A DNA stretch of 64,000 bases, taken from contig CM033397.1 in NCBI GenBank assembly GCA_019426215.1, positions 30,320,480-30,384,479 on the forward strand. The letters run 5' to 3'. The translations under genes and the position numbers were made by a program. The stretch comes from Buddleja alternifolia. Taxonomy: Eukaryota; Streptophyta; Magnoliopsida; Lamiales; Scrophulariaceae. A model generated the notes under the pieces. The model was not told where the DNA came from. It saw only the letters and a list, made by a program, of their open reading frames with translations, and did no database searches. Shown here one piece after another: positions 11,809 to 24,000 of the stretch. Numbering within the stretch: position 1 is the first letter of the stretch; each line of letters opens with the position of its first letter.

Positions 11809-14600
11809 CATTAAAATTATGGAAATAGAACTCATAGTTTATAAACCAAAATCACAACATAGAAACAAGGGGTGTATAATTTATGAAACTTATATACAAA
11901 TCACTCGTAGAAAAATAAAAAGTGGGATAACCATATTTTGATATTATATGTGATCTTCGATAGAAAAAATAATATAGAGAAATAGTTAGTATTTTTACTT
12001 TTTCAAGTCAAGATGAAGGAATTCTAGTACGAAGATAATATAATTATGATGATTTTGAAGTGCTTTGAAATTTTGAAATTATTTTTATTTGGCAAATTTA
12101 TATAATTAATTGCATTAAAAAGAAAGAAATATGGAAATTTCAAATTCAAGCTGGTTGGGACTTGGGTTCAAGCTCGTCCAGTCAAGCAATCCTTGAACAA
12201 AAAAGCTCGTTTAGTATCAAGACGAGCGTGAGCGGATAGTCCTAATTATAAATATGTGTATATTTATATTAATTTACATATAGGATATGTGTGTAAGAAT
12301 TAAAACAAATATATAATATGTGTGTATTAATACATGCTGTTGTACAAATATACTATATACATATATAATATGCCCTCCTCTATACCAAAAAAATACGCTG
12401 CTGGACTCATTACGTTGACTAGGCTCTACCACCCTCGGATTTGGTGGCTCCAACGCGGGGTGATGGTGGGGATTGTACAGTGTGCTGTGCATCTGGCGGC
12501 GCTGATCGCAGCTTGCGAGGGTGGAGTGGTTGAGGTTGCTTGTCAAAATTTTTAGAAGAGATGTCTGTTTGAGGTGATGAAATTAGGATTTTGAGAAGGC
12601 AAACAATTGGGGAAGAAGATGACTTAAAAACGAAAATAAAAATTTAAATATTGATATTAAAAATTAAATCGAAAATAGAAAATATAGAGTAAATAATTTA
12701 AAAAGTAAGGGCAATTTAATCTTTTTATTGGTGAATGTTGATTAAATACATTGAGGGAACCAATGTGCTTCATATTGAAAATCACATGGATGTAAATTGC
12801 CTTTTATTTTCGCAGGTCTTTTTTTTTTTTTTTTTTGTGCTACTTTCGAATATCACATAGAGGTAGATTGCATTTAGCGCAAAAATAATATTAGAAATCT
12901 AGGAAGAATTGTATAATATGTGTTTGGATGTGAGAATTTTAGAGTAAAAATATAATGATTAGAATGATTTGATGTGTCATTTTTTTTTTGTAAAATATAT
13001 GTGGTTGTAAATTAAGTTTTGAAGATTTCAATACTCATTTTGAAACTTTGTCGAGGCATCGACTCATAAAAATTATAACAAAATGGATGTCATTTTGTAC
13101 CCTTTTTCGTTTAGAATAGAAGACATGATCTAAAAAAGGTAGAAGTTTGAAGAATTGTTGGGAAAATCCTTAAAAGAGTTCGGAGAAATTGTCATGTCAT
13201 ATACTATTGGAAAAACTCTTTTTCTTGAAATTTTATCATGTTGAGAGAAAAAAATATGGAATTATTTGTGAAATAATACATCCAAAAGTATATTTGTTGA
13301 GAAAAAGGTTTTTGAGGCAAAATTTTCTTAAAATATTTTACAACCATCTGCACCCTTTATTTTTCTTTTACTATTCCAAGTTTCTTAAATTGATGATTTT
13401 AAAATTTTTAGTCCAGAAGATATTATGTTGAGAATTTTAGTGATCCCCTATATAGATTTCGGGAAGACTTGTGTACGTTAATTATCGATAAAGTGAAAAT
13501 TTTCTATTATAGTCTCGTAATTTTTGCAGATTTGAGTTTTCCATGTGAAAACTCCTCTCTCATTTTTCCTCGTATTCACTAAATTTGGTTTGGTCCCATT
13601 GTTATTCAATTAATGAAAAAAGAATTATATCATTTTCGTTACGCTGTGTCATTTATTGTTGGCACTCTTTCCCATCATTAATTTGCTTGGCATTTTTTTC
13701 TACTTATTTGTCCTTGTCCTTCATAACTTGACTTATATTGGCAATCTAGCAATTCTATTTCCACACAAACAATGGACAAAATTTCCAATTTTCGGTCCAT
13801 ATTTTGTGTTTCTTTTTCAATGCTGAAGAAGATTTAGCTAGAATCTTGAGAAAGAAGAAAAACTCGAAGATGATTTTCCCCCAATTACGGTTTTCTCTCA
13901 ATTTCGACCAATTTTCCATGTGAAATTACCTCTTTAATACTCCATGTATAACTCCCAAGAGTTTCCGCCTTCAATAAATAGCCACATGCGTGAGTGATCG
14001 TGACCGAAATATTAAATCTCGGTATCAGTGTTGATATCGGGATAGTAAATTTACGAAACTTCGATTGAAATTTCGAGATATTCATAACTTCGATTTTGAT
14101 TTTAATGAAATCATAGAAATTTATAGAAATATTTGAAATTTTACAATGAAACTTTAAGTAACTTAATTTATCATAATTATGCATCTTTTACATTAATAAT
14201 ATTTTATATATAATATATGCATAATGAATCTTGTTAAATGGTATGACTAAAACTAGCTACGAAAAATATGAAATAAATATTATTTGGTAGTAAAATAACA
14301 ATCAAATATCATAAAAACTTTATTAAAATAAAATGTACCAAAAAATCATTATTCAAAACCACATCGTAGGAGAATTTCTCTGAGATTTGAGTAAAAATCA
14401 TTATTGCTTCTTACTTTTTTAAGACAGTGGTCGTGACACATGCATTCCCCTGTTAACGATTTGATGGAAATTTCCAAAATGACTAAATATGATACTTTAT
14501 TTTAGGTTCCGGAATGCAAAATGAGATTCTCATAATGAATAACACTCAAATTGAACTGTCCCTAACTTACGAGTGAAAACTGCGATTTCACCCATAATTC
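11809..14600. other. Gene-poor stretch with small degenerate repeats
   Basis: I see no supported gene. There is a GC-rich island at about 12370-12560 within AT-rich DNA, an oligo-T run near 12819-12835, and a block of TTTCGA/AAATTTC words at 13990-14180 that looks like repeat debris. Short ORFs on both strands of the GC island have no recognisable domain. Confidence 0.45.
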
Positions 14601-14639
14601 AAACTACCAATTGGCCAACCATTTCTATGGCTTTTTTTT

Positions 14640-14940
14640 CATTTTTTTTGAGGTAAAACGGTGGAATGTATTACTTAAGCAAAGTCAACTGCCAAAGCTT
14701 GAGCTGCAAGAACCAATCCACAATTGGCCATCAAAATTGGGTTTAATAATTCCCTATCAAGGAGGATGCAACCAATCCGGAAAAGCTACGTGTTTAGAAG
14801 GCTTATCCACATCCAGAACCGCAGTAAAAACCAGAAAGAAGCCCCTCGCTTGGTGTACAAGAATATCAGGTTGGAAAGTGAAATCTTCGCCAACAAATTC
14901 CTATTGAACCAAATATACCAACATATCACAAGAAACGGGC
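14640..14940 (-). pseudogene. Possible LINE RNase H-region fragment
   Basis: On the minus strand a piece reads WYIWFNRNLL, followed about 80 residues later by PNFDGQLWIG. This spacing and wording recall the linker and start of the RNase H domain at the end of plant LINE ORF2 (usually W-x-x-R-N and then K-x-N-x-D-G). Stops interrupt it. The match is short and I am not sure. Confidence 0.25.
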
Positions 14941-14949
14941 AAAAGTCTT

Positions 14950-15489
14950 TGAAGTGGGTGGAATTTACCTAAATTGGGCTAAGTTGAAGAAGCCCAATTG
15001 CTAGTAAGGTTAATTTTTCTACATAAAGGGGCTTAAACCCAAGTGACCGATTTGCCTTGTTGGATCCGAGCTGGATTATGGAAGGATTTTGACCAAGAGA
15101 CAAAGACAAATCAAGATCAATTAAGAAGAATACATGGCCCAAGAATCAAGCTCTTACCATAATGGGCGTCCTCCAATCAAGCCAATTTGGGCGTAATCCT
15201 CGCTGGACCCGCTGCAAGACGCGCCCCCTGATTTTCAGCTATTCTGATTAACCATTTTACCATAATTGGATAAGGAAAGCAGCAAGCTTCACTCCAGCTG
15301 TCATGATTAGTCTAAGTCTTCAAGATTTGTATAAATACTCTCATTGAAGATGAATAAAACAAGACTTTTTATGCTTTTACATTGTTATTCTATCGAAATA
15401 TATATAAATATATATTGCCTCATATATTGTACTCAATATTTCTACATAAAATAATATAAATAATATTGGAGTGAATCGGATGCACATCA
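14950..15489 (+). mobile_element. 5' LTR of gypsy element A (Tat lineage)
   Basis: The LTR starts TGAAGTGGGTGGAATTTACC, similar to the start of the family B LTR at 57973 (TGATGTGGGTTGAAATTGG), and ends GCACATCA. It is 540 bases long against 551 for family B. A TATA box is at 15330-15337. Directly after it comes ATTGGTGCCGTCTGTGGGAA (15490-15509), the primer binding site type seen in Tat-like elements. The 3' LTR is missing from the window, so the 5' boundary rests on family B similarity. Confidence 0.75.
15330..15337 (+). promoter_or_regulatory. TATA box in the gypsy A LTR
   Basis: TATAAATA stands about 150 bases before the LTR end, where an LTR core promoter is expected. It would drive the genomic RNA of the element. 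Confidence 0.55.
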
Positions 15490-15544
15490 ATTGGTGCCGT
15501 CTGTGGGAAACTGAGCTTCAAGCACTACCACAAAAAAGCCCAAT

Positions 15545-15829
15545 TACAGCGTACCTATGACAGCGGTTTTGAAAACTGCTATAATAGGGGTACTCGGTTC
15601 GGACCTATGACAGCGGTTCGAGCCGAACCGCTGTCATAGGTGTCAGAACAAAAAAAAAAAAAATTTGAAGACGCCAGCGGTTCGGCCAGAACCGCTGCCA
15701 CAAAGTATACATGTGACAGCGGTTCGCCCGAACCGCTGGCACAAACACACATGTGCCAGCGGTTCGGCCGAACCGCTGGCACAAACACACATGTACCAGC
15801 GGTTCAGCCGAACCGCTGGCACAGGGGCC
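15545..15829. repeat. Left subterminal hairpin array of the CACTA
   Basis: About six copies of CAGCGGTT occur, most of them paired with the complement AACCGCTG to form palindromes with stems of 10-14 bases (for example CCAGCGGTTCGGCCGAACCG and onward). Three units near 15716, 15757 and 15797 repeat at about 40-base spacing with linker CACAAACACACATGT. In En/Spm the subterminal repeats are the binding sites of TnpA; by analogy these are the likely protein-binding sites. Confidence 0.85.
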
Positions 15830-15854
15830 GGGTTTTCTATAACCCGCCCCCCCT

Positions 15855-15877
15855 CTCTCTCACTCTCACTCACTCAC

Positions 15878-15942
<65 letters not shown>
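15855..15942. repeat. CT microsatellite
   Basis: A (CT)n run of roughly 30 uninterrupted repeats follows shorter CTCACT repeats. Further CT-rich and TA-rich runs follow to about 16160. The long ORFs called across it on both strands are low-complexity artefacts. Confidence 0.95.
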
Positions 15943-15945
<3 letters not shown>

Positions 15946-16069
15946 CCACCACCACCGTCCGCCGTCCTCTTCTCGGTTTCTCTCTCTATCTCTCGATCTA
16001 CTTCTCTCTCTCGCGCCGCCGGTTGTCGCTCCGTCCGCAGCCGTCGCTCCGGTATCTCTCTCTCTCTCT

Positions 16070-16490
16070 TTCTCTTTCTATATATATATATGTGCATATA
16101 TATGTATATATTCTATATATATATAATATTAACTCTATATATATATAGATACATAGTACCCGCCTCCGTGGTCCATTTAGTTTAGGTATTTTCTTTTAGA
16201 TAAATATAAATATATATATATATATACACACACACATAGAGTATATATAGATGTATGTTTATGTGGGTGTATGCATATATGAGTGTATGTATATATATTT
16301 GTGTATGTGTGAGTGTATTTGTGTATATATGGGTGTATGTATATATATTTGTGTATGTGTGGGTGTATATATATTTGGGTATGTGTGAGTGTATTTGTGT
16401 ATATATGGGTGTATGTATATATATGTGGGTGTATATGTATATATATTTGTGTATGTGTGGGTGTATGTATATATATTTGTGTATATTCTT
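16070..16490. repeat. TA and GTGTATATAT-type simple repeats
   Basis: Alternating TA tracts (16079-16225) are followed by imperfect tandem units built from GTGTATATATGGGTGTATG and TATATATTTGTGTATGTGTG (16255-16485). This is simple-sequence DNA in the 5' non-coding part of the CACTA. Confidence 0.9.
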
Positions 16491-16619
16491 GAGATTTGCC
16501 TATTTATTAAAAAATTTAAGGGAACTAGGAATTTGACTGAATTTAGTATTAATTTTGGTTAGTCGGGTGTTAATTACATTTGATTTGAGATTAAATTGTG
16601 GTTATTTGGTGGTTAGGGT

Positions 16620-16890
16620 ACATTGATCCAACTGGTGATCTATATTTATACTTAGTTGCTGAAAATATGATGTTTTATTTATAGTTTTATGTGATTTATG
16701 TGATCCGACTGGTGATCAATATTTGTAGTTGTTGGAAATATGATGCTTTATGTGATTCAACTGGTGATCAATATATTTTTATAAAATGGTGCTTTATTTT
16801 TAGTTTTATGTGATTTATGTGATCCAACTGGTGATCAATATTTGTAGAAATATGATGTTTTATGTGATCCAACTGGTGATCAATATTTTC
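16620..16890 (+). repeat. Five direct copies of an ACTGGTGATCAATAT unit
   Basis: The word (GA)TCCAACTGGTGATCAATAT recurs near 16624, 16699, 16754, 16820 and 16866 with variable spacing, accompanied by TTTATGTGAT words. It lies between the CACTA left end and the transposase. The function is unknown; a further set of internal binding sites is possible, or simple tandem growth. Confidence 0.8.
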
Positions 16891-16984
16891 GTATAGTAAG
16901 ATCGCCATTTTGGATTTGTTGTGGGTGAAAGATTATAATATTGGGTTTGTTGTGGTTGAAATATACGAATTTTGTTGGTTGCAA

Positions 16985-17395
16985 GTTTTGGGGAAGATTA
17001 AGTCGAGAACTTGGTAGAAATTTTTGCGTCGGTACTCTGTCGAATTTTTTCTAGGATAACGTGAAATAAATTAAAATGAAAATAGTTTAAATAATTTGAC
17101 TCAACTGATGTTAAAATTGTTTAATTTAATTAATTAAGATCGAAATTGGATTTTAGCGGATCGTAAGATCCGAATTTTGTTGGATTCAACCTACCCGGGT
17201 GAAGATTAAGTCGAGAACTTGGTAGAAATTTTTGCGTTGTTACTCTGCAGAATTTTTTCTAGAATAATGGGAAATAAATTAAAATAAAAATTATTTAATT
17301 AATTTAACTATCAACAGATGATAAAATTGTTTAATTTTATTAATTCAGAATCAAAATGGATCGAAGTTGGATTTTAGCAGATCGTATGTCGTAAC
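16985..17395 (+). repeat. Tandem duplication of about 210 bp across the transposase start
   Basis: A block starting AGTCGAGAACTTGGTAGAAA at about 16998 recurs at about 17206. Both copies contain TTTTTTCTAG, GAAATAAATTAAAAT and end in GATCGAA(A/G)TTGGATTTTAGC followed by AGATCGTA or GGATCGTA. The downstream copy includes the transposase ATG and first codons, so the upstream copy carries a dead duplicate of promoter plus start. Confidence 0.8.
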
Positions 17396-20300
17396 AGTAT
17401 GAGAAAGGGGTGAAAGAGTTCATAAAGTTTGTTGTTGACCATGCACCAGATCGAACTAGGATCACTTGCCCGTGTTTACGTTGTTGTTTTGGAAAGAGAA
17501 TTAGTCCACGTGAGTTGGAAGATCATTTGGTGTGTAATGGAATTGATAAAAGCTACAAACGTTGGACAAGACATGGTGAAAGCAGTGTCCCGTTGGATGA
17601 TTTGTGTGGTACATCATATCCATCACAAGATTTCAACATGAATGATTATGAGCCTTATCGTTTGGAGGAGATGACAAATGTGATTGAGGAGGATTTGCGA
17701 AATTGTCCTAAAATGTTTGACAATTTGACAAGTGATTCAAAGACACCACTGTATAGTGGTAGTAAATTCACGAGATTGAAAGCAGTTCTTAACCTATATA
17801 AGTTAAAAGCCAACAATGGGTGGAGTGATAAGAGTTTCACAGACTTGCTTGGTTTATTAAAAAGCATGCTACCTGAGGATAATGTGTTACCTAATCGTAC
17901 TTATGAGGCTAAACGGATGTTAACCTCAATTGGCATGGGATATGAGAGGATACATGCATGTCTCAATGATTGCGTATTATTTAGAATTGACTATGCATCA
18001 TTGAAGGCCTGTCCAAAATGTGGCGCCTCACGGTACAAGAAGAATGGATCTGCGCCTGTCAAAACCATGTGGTATTTGCCTATAATACCACGATTTAAGC
18101 GCATGTACAGTAGTAAAGAGTTAGCCAAGGACTTGACATGGCATGCTGATAGAAGGCTTGAAGAAAGGATTGAAGATGACAAGATTCGACATCCCTCAGA
18201 TTCTCCTCAATGGGAAAAGATTGATGATGATTTCCCTTAATTTGGTGAAGAATCAAGAAACCTGCGCCTTGTATTGGCTACAGATGGCATGAACCCTCAT
18301 GGCTTGCAAAGTAGCTCACATAGTACATGGCCGGTGATTTTGATGATCTACAACGTTCCCCCATCGCGATGCATGAAGCGAGAGCATATAATGATGCCTA
18401 TACTCATTTCTGGGCCGAAACAACCTGGAAATGATATAGATGTCTACTTGGCTCCTTTAATTGAGGATTTGAAGGTGTTGTGGGACACCGGTGTTCAAGT
18501 ATATGACGGGTTGAAAGAAGAAAATTTTAATCTCAGAGTCATGTTATTTGGAACAATCAATGATTTTCCAGAAAGAGCAAACCTCGAGGGATATGGTGTA
18601 CATGGCCAATGTGGATGCCCCATATGTGTCAAGAGTACAGATCAATATCGATTGACACACTCCCAGAAATAGGCATTCCAAAGGCATCGGAGATGGCTAA
18701 ATCGGAACCATCGATATCGTCGGTGGAAGAAAGCTTTCAATGGGAATATAGAAGAAGGCCGAGCTCCTAAGTGCTTAACTGGTGAAGAAGTGTTTGAAAA
18801 TGTAAGAGACTTGGAGGTTAAATTTGGAAAGACTTTTGCAGGTGGCCTTGCAAAAACTGGGTGGAAAAAAAGGTCAATTTTCTTTGAGTTGCCGTATTGG
18901 ACGTCTTTACATGTTAGACATTTTCTCGATATAATGCATATTGAGAAAAATGTATTTGATAGCGTCATTGGTACACTTCTAAATGTGCCTGGAAAGACAA
19001 AAGATGGCGTAAAGGCACGGTTAGACTTGGTTGAAATGAAGATAAGAGGAAAATTGGCACCAACAAATAAGGGGAAACGTACTTATTTGCCTCCTGCAGC
19101 TCACACTCTAGCCAGGAAAGAAAAAATTGCATTATGTGAGTTTCTTAATGGAGTGAAAGTTCCAGAAGGGTATTCTTCAAACATTAGCAGTCTTGTATCA
19201 ATGAAGGATTTGAAGCTAAAGCACTTGAAGACTCACGATTGTCATGTAATCATGGATCATTTGCTACCAATTGCTATACGGACCATTTTGCCAAAAAAGG
19301 TGAGAGACACGATAACTAAATTGTGTTTCTTCTTCAAAGCAATGTGGAGCAAGGTGTTTGATCCTGAGCAATTTCCTGCACTTCAAAAACAAATTGTCAT
19401 CACTTTGTGTGAGCTTGAAATGTATTTTCCACCTGCTTTTTTTGATATAATGACTCATCTACCCATTCACTTGGTTAGAGAGACTCAACTATGTGGACCG
19501 GATTTTATGAGATCTATGTATCCGGCTGAGCGTTATATGAAGGTATTGAAAGGCTACGTGAAAAATCGTAGTCGACCGGAAGGTTGCATTGTTGAACGAT
19601 ACATAGTTGATGAAGCCATTACATTTTGCACAGAGTATCTGACAGATTCTAATGTTGCAGAGCTTCCAAAGTCTCATGTTGTGGGAGGGGGAACAGAAGG
19701 AGTCGGATTACTGGGAAAGCAATTAGTTAGTGTTCATATTACACAAAGGGATCAGGCACACCTATATGTGCTCCACAACACCGATGAGGTTGACCCATAT
19801 GTTGAAGAGCATAAGAACCAACTTAGGAGATTCAATCCAACTAAAAATGAGAGTTGGATTTCAAGAGAGCATAATAAGAGTTTCATCTATTGGTTCCAAA
19901 AGCATTTTGAAGAAAAACAGAAAAAGAATCCACAGCTTTCAGTTTCAGATAAATTGACACGACTGTCGATGGGTCCGGACAGACTAGTATTTTGTTATTT
20001 AGGTTATCGTATAAATGGTCGCACATTCTATACAAAAGACCAAGATGAACGAAGTACAATGCAGAATAGTGGTGTGAGTCTTGTAGCTCAAGCAATGCAT
20101 ATCTCAAGTGCGAAAGATAATAATCCTATCTATGCCGATTTATCATATTACGGGGTGATTGAACATATATGGGAGCTTGATTATAGTTGGTTTCGGGTGC
20201 CTGTATTTGGGTGTAGGTGGGTTGACAATAAACATGGTGTCGATAATAGTGAAATAGGCTTCACTCGAGTAGACCTTGAAAGGGTGGGATACAAAGATGA

Positions 20301-20634
20301 ACCTTTCATTTTAGCACAAGCTAAGCAAGTGTTTTTTGTTACCGATCCTATTGATAAGAGGTGGTCCATTGTTTTATCGGCAAACAAAAATACATGTATT
20401 GATGATGATTATGAAGAAAGTGAAGATGATGGAGAAAATCCTATCTCATTAGGTGATTCACAATCAATTGATAGTGACAATGACTTGGATATAAGTCATG
20501 ATGAATTGTATATGCGACAAGATCACCAAGAGGGGATATGGATTAATCCGTCAGTTCGTCGCCGTACTAAAAAAAATGGTCGTATCGATGGGAAGCAAAA
20601 GACTGCTAAGCCAACGAAAAAAAGAAAACGATGA
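17356..20634 (+). pseudogene. CACTA transposase (TnpD-type), one frame with three stops
   Basis: The frame opens at ATG 17356 (MDRSWILADRMS, the usual CACTA transposase start) and runs 1092 codons to the TGA at 20632-20634. Domains in order are the transposase-associated domain (CPCLRCCFGK, then HLVCNGIDKSYKRW), the tnp2 catalytic region (LATDGMNPHG, CGCPICVK), a DUF4218-like region (DIMHIEKNVFDSVIGTLLN, then MDHLLPIAIR and MTHLPIHL) and a DUF4216-like region (YYGVIEHIWELDY). The C terminus is basic (KPTKKRKR), a likely nuclear signal. Three in-frame stops break it: TAA 17392-17394, TAA 18238-18240 and TAG 18670-18672. There is no frameshift in 3.3 kb, and no intron is needed. The enzyme would cut and join at the CACTA ends in the nucleus; this copy is probably inactive unless stops are read through. 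Confidence 0.92.
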
Positions 20635-21028
20635 AAGGTATTTGAACTTATTTCATAATTGTATGATAGACTTATTTCAATATTTATACTTAGTTGCTAG
20701 AAAATTTATATTCTTGAGATTTGCCTATTTTTGTGGAAAATTTAAGGGAAATAGGGGGTTGATTGATTTTAAGGTTAATTTGGTTTAGCTGAGGGTTAAT
20801 TATATTTAATTGATGATTAAATTTTGTTTATTTTGTGGTTTAGGATAATTTTGTTTATTTTGTGATTTATTACTTCTATTTGAAAATTATTATTGCCAAA
20901 TGAATCTGCCAAATTTATATGAATCTAACTTCTGTATTTATTACTTCTATTTGAAAATTATTATTGCCAAGTGAATCTGCCAAATTTATATGAATCTAAC
21001 TTCTGTATTTTTTGCCTTTTGTAGGTCG

Positions 21029-24000
21029 ATGGCTTCAAATCCTGATGGTAGTTTTCCCGAGGATGATGTATATGGATCAGATAGCGGTCATGAGAAGGAG
21101 ATACAGAGAGGTGTCACGGCTATGAAAAAAGTTATCAATGCCAGAAGTAAAGGTATAAGGCTACCTGTCGGCTGGAATGACAAAGGTCAGCCAGTTAACC
21201 CCAACAAATCAATATTTGTTGGGTATATAGGCATGCAGGTTCTGCAGAAGGTGTCGATTGCCATGGGTAATTGGCGAAAAGTCCTGTCACCAATAAAAAA
21301 AAACGTTTGGGATGAGATGAAGGTAATTTGGATATTATCATATTTGTAAGTGTTAATGTATTATCATATTCTCTAAATTATAATTTTATATATACTCTAT
21401 TGTTTGTTTTTTGTAGTTGGCATTTGATATTGACGAAAGTCAACAAAAGTACGTACTAGCAGAAGCTGGGAGGCTAGCACGTAACTTCAGGAGCTACATA
21501 AGCAGAAAGTATGTGTGAGATGATGATGGAAACGTTAATGTCAATCCACCTCCACAATATGAGATATCCCAAGCCGATTGGGCGGCATTTTTAGAGGTTC
21601 GCTTAGGTGAACCTTGGCAGGTAGCTAGTCATTTTAATTTACGGTTTCATTTGTTGGTTATTGCGTTTATATTTAGCTAATAATTTGATAATGTAATAAA
21701 CAGAAAATAAGTATGGACAATCAGGAAAGAGCAAAGGACCCTGAATATCCTTACCGGAAAGGGAGTCTTGGACATGCTGTTATGGAGCAAATGGAGGTAT
21801 GTAGTTCATTTAGCAGTGAATCCTTACAATTTTTTTAATAATAATTCTATGTTAATGCATACATATATTTTTTAATGAAAATATAGAGAAATAAAAGAAG
21901 GGATGCAGGATCCGATTGTACAGATGTGACATGATCACTCGTGTGGAGGGTTGCGCGTTCCGATGCGACAAATCAAATTGATAACGAAAATGTTAGAAGA
22001 GTGGTGAATGAAATTGTGAGTTATTGGCAATTTTAGCTCTATAAAGTGTTGTATGTTTGTTTTGAAATACTATTGAAAGCACTAGGTTCACTATTTTTTT
22101 TTATTTTTAAAAATATATCATTACAGGAGAGCATTTCACTAGAGGGTACTAGCCATAGTGGAAATGAGACGAGTCGAGATGACCTATTAGCTAAAGCTAT
22201 TAAAAGGAAAGAGCATCCGGGTCGCGTTAGGGGTGTTGGCTTTGGGGTCTCACAAAGAGACTATTTTAAGGATCCAAAGCCTGCTCCAGAAAAGGAGATT
22301 GAAAACTTAAGAAACATGGTGACAAACCTCTCCGAAACTATGGTTGTCATGCAACAACGAATTGATGTTTTGGAAGCCCCTAACTCGCGTCAGCCACATG
22401 AAGATGACGTGATTTCTTTGAAAGATAGTAGGCCAGAACCAAGTTATAAGATGCTTCCTGAGGTAAAAATTTGAACTTGTTTATTAATCATACAACTTGC
22501 GACTCTATTTCAGTAAATCATACAAAGCTTTCTAATATAATATTGTATATATATATGTGTGTGTGTAGGGTATCACTCCATATCAATTAGCACTTTCATC
22601 ACCATCATATCGTGTGGTGGCTAAAGGACAGCTATACAATCGATCGGAGACTGATAGAACACTTCACAACTGTCTATTAGCCACCAACAATGTGAAAGTG
22701 CGCATTGACACTGCAGTTGAGGTGAATACACTCCTACCCGTCCCCCTCAATGATGAAATGATCACCATTTCTAGTGGTCTGGGTACCTTTGTTGCTTGGC
22801 CAGCGAGTCTTGTTATTGTCACTGATGCACCGGTGTGTAATTAATAGCTAGTCATTAATAAATTATAACAATTTGTTTGAGGTTACTAAATATACTTTGG
22901 TGTGTAACATTCATATTTTATTTTCTTGCTTAAACAATCCAAATCATCTGGAAACCATAAGTCAAGGACGTCGAAGCGGTCAGCTGTCAAAGGAAAATCT
23001 CAACTGGCCGAGCCTGCAGGTGAAGTAGACATATGTGCAGATCTTCAGCTAGATGGATTCCCTAATGACCTTGTATTTCTGGGAAAGTACACGAAGATGA
23101 TGAAGATTAGTGCCCAGATCAATATATACATGGACGAAGCCATTATGAATTTTTCATTCCCAGAGTTCATTGGAAAGGAGGAGATCTGTCACCTTCTGCG
23201 TAGAAAAGAGATAGGAGCCTCTATCATTACAACGTACATAAAGTAAGTTTTTTAATTAATTTATTACATCTGAACTACGATTATTTTCGTTACTCGAAAT
23301 TCATTTTTTATGCTCAATTTAGGTGTTTGAGGTTTAACTACGTGATCCCCAGAGGGAAAGAAGCAAGATTCGGGTTCCTTAGCCCACATTCCATAGCTGC
23401 TCAGAGAGACCCGTCAGTTCAATAAATGCAGTACATAGCACGTGCTATGATACAGAGTGCACAACAGAATAAGTTATTTCTTGCACCTTACAACACCGGG
23501 TGAGCTACTAAATACTCGACTTTAATTTGTAAAACTAGCTACGCAAAACAAATTTTTAACTTTTCTTTTGAATGCTTTGTAGGGGTCATTGGTTGTTGCT
23601 TGCAATTGATCCATTTAAAGAGATTGTTTACTATCTGGATTCTATGCATGGTGAGCCGCAATACCGAGATGATATGATACTACAATTCAATCAGTGAGTT
23701 TTTCATTCAATCAATGTATCCATTATATTTAATATTTTTTAAAACTGTATTTATTTCACATAATTGCTTGTTTTTAACATATTTCCTTGTTTTTTATATT
23801 TTTTTATAGAGCTGTGCACATATTTCGTGCAAACCGCAACAACCAACCCAGAAAATCCAAAAACTCGGTCTGTAAATGGTTTACTATAAAGGTTAGAGTT
23901 TTCTAGTTTCATGAGATTATATATTCGTATAGAAGTTCGTCTTCTAATACAACGTAACTTTGATTGCTTTTGTAGTGCTCCCGGTAGACCAACGAGGTGG

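Noticed and set aside
12334..12555. Overlapping ORFs on both strands at 12274-12555
   Set aside because: Neither has a recognisable domain, and the overlap comes from a short GC-rich island low in stop codons.
15640..16185. Long ORFs on both strands over 15579-16185
   Set aside because: They are made by the CAGCGGTT palindromes and the CT and TA microsatellites; the translations are Leu/Ser or Arg/Glu runs with no domain.
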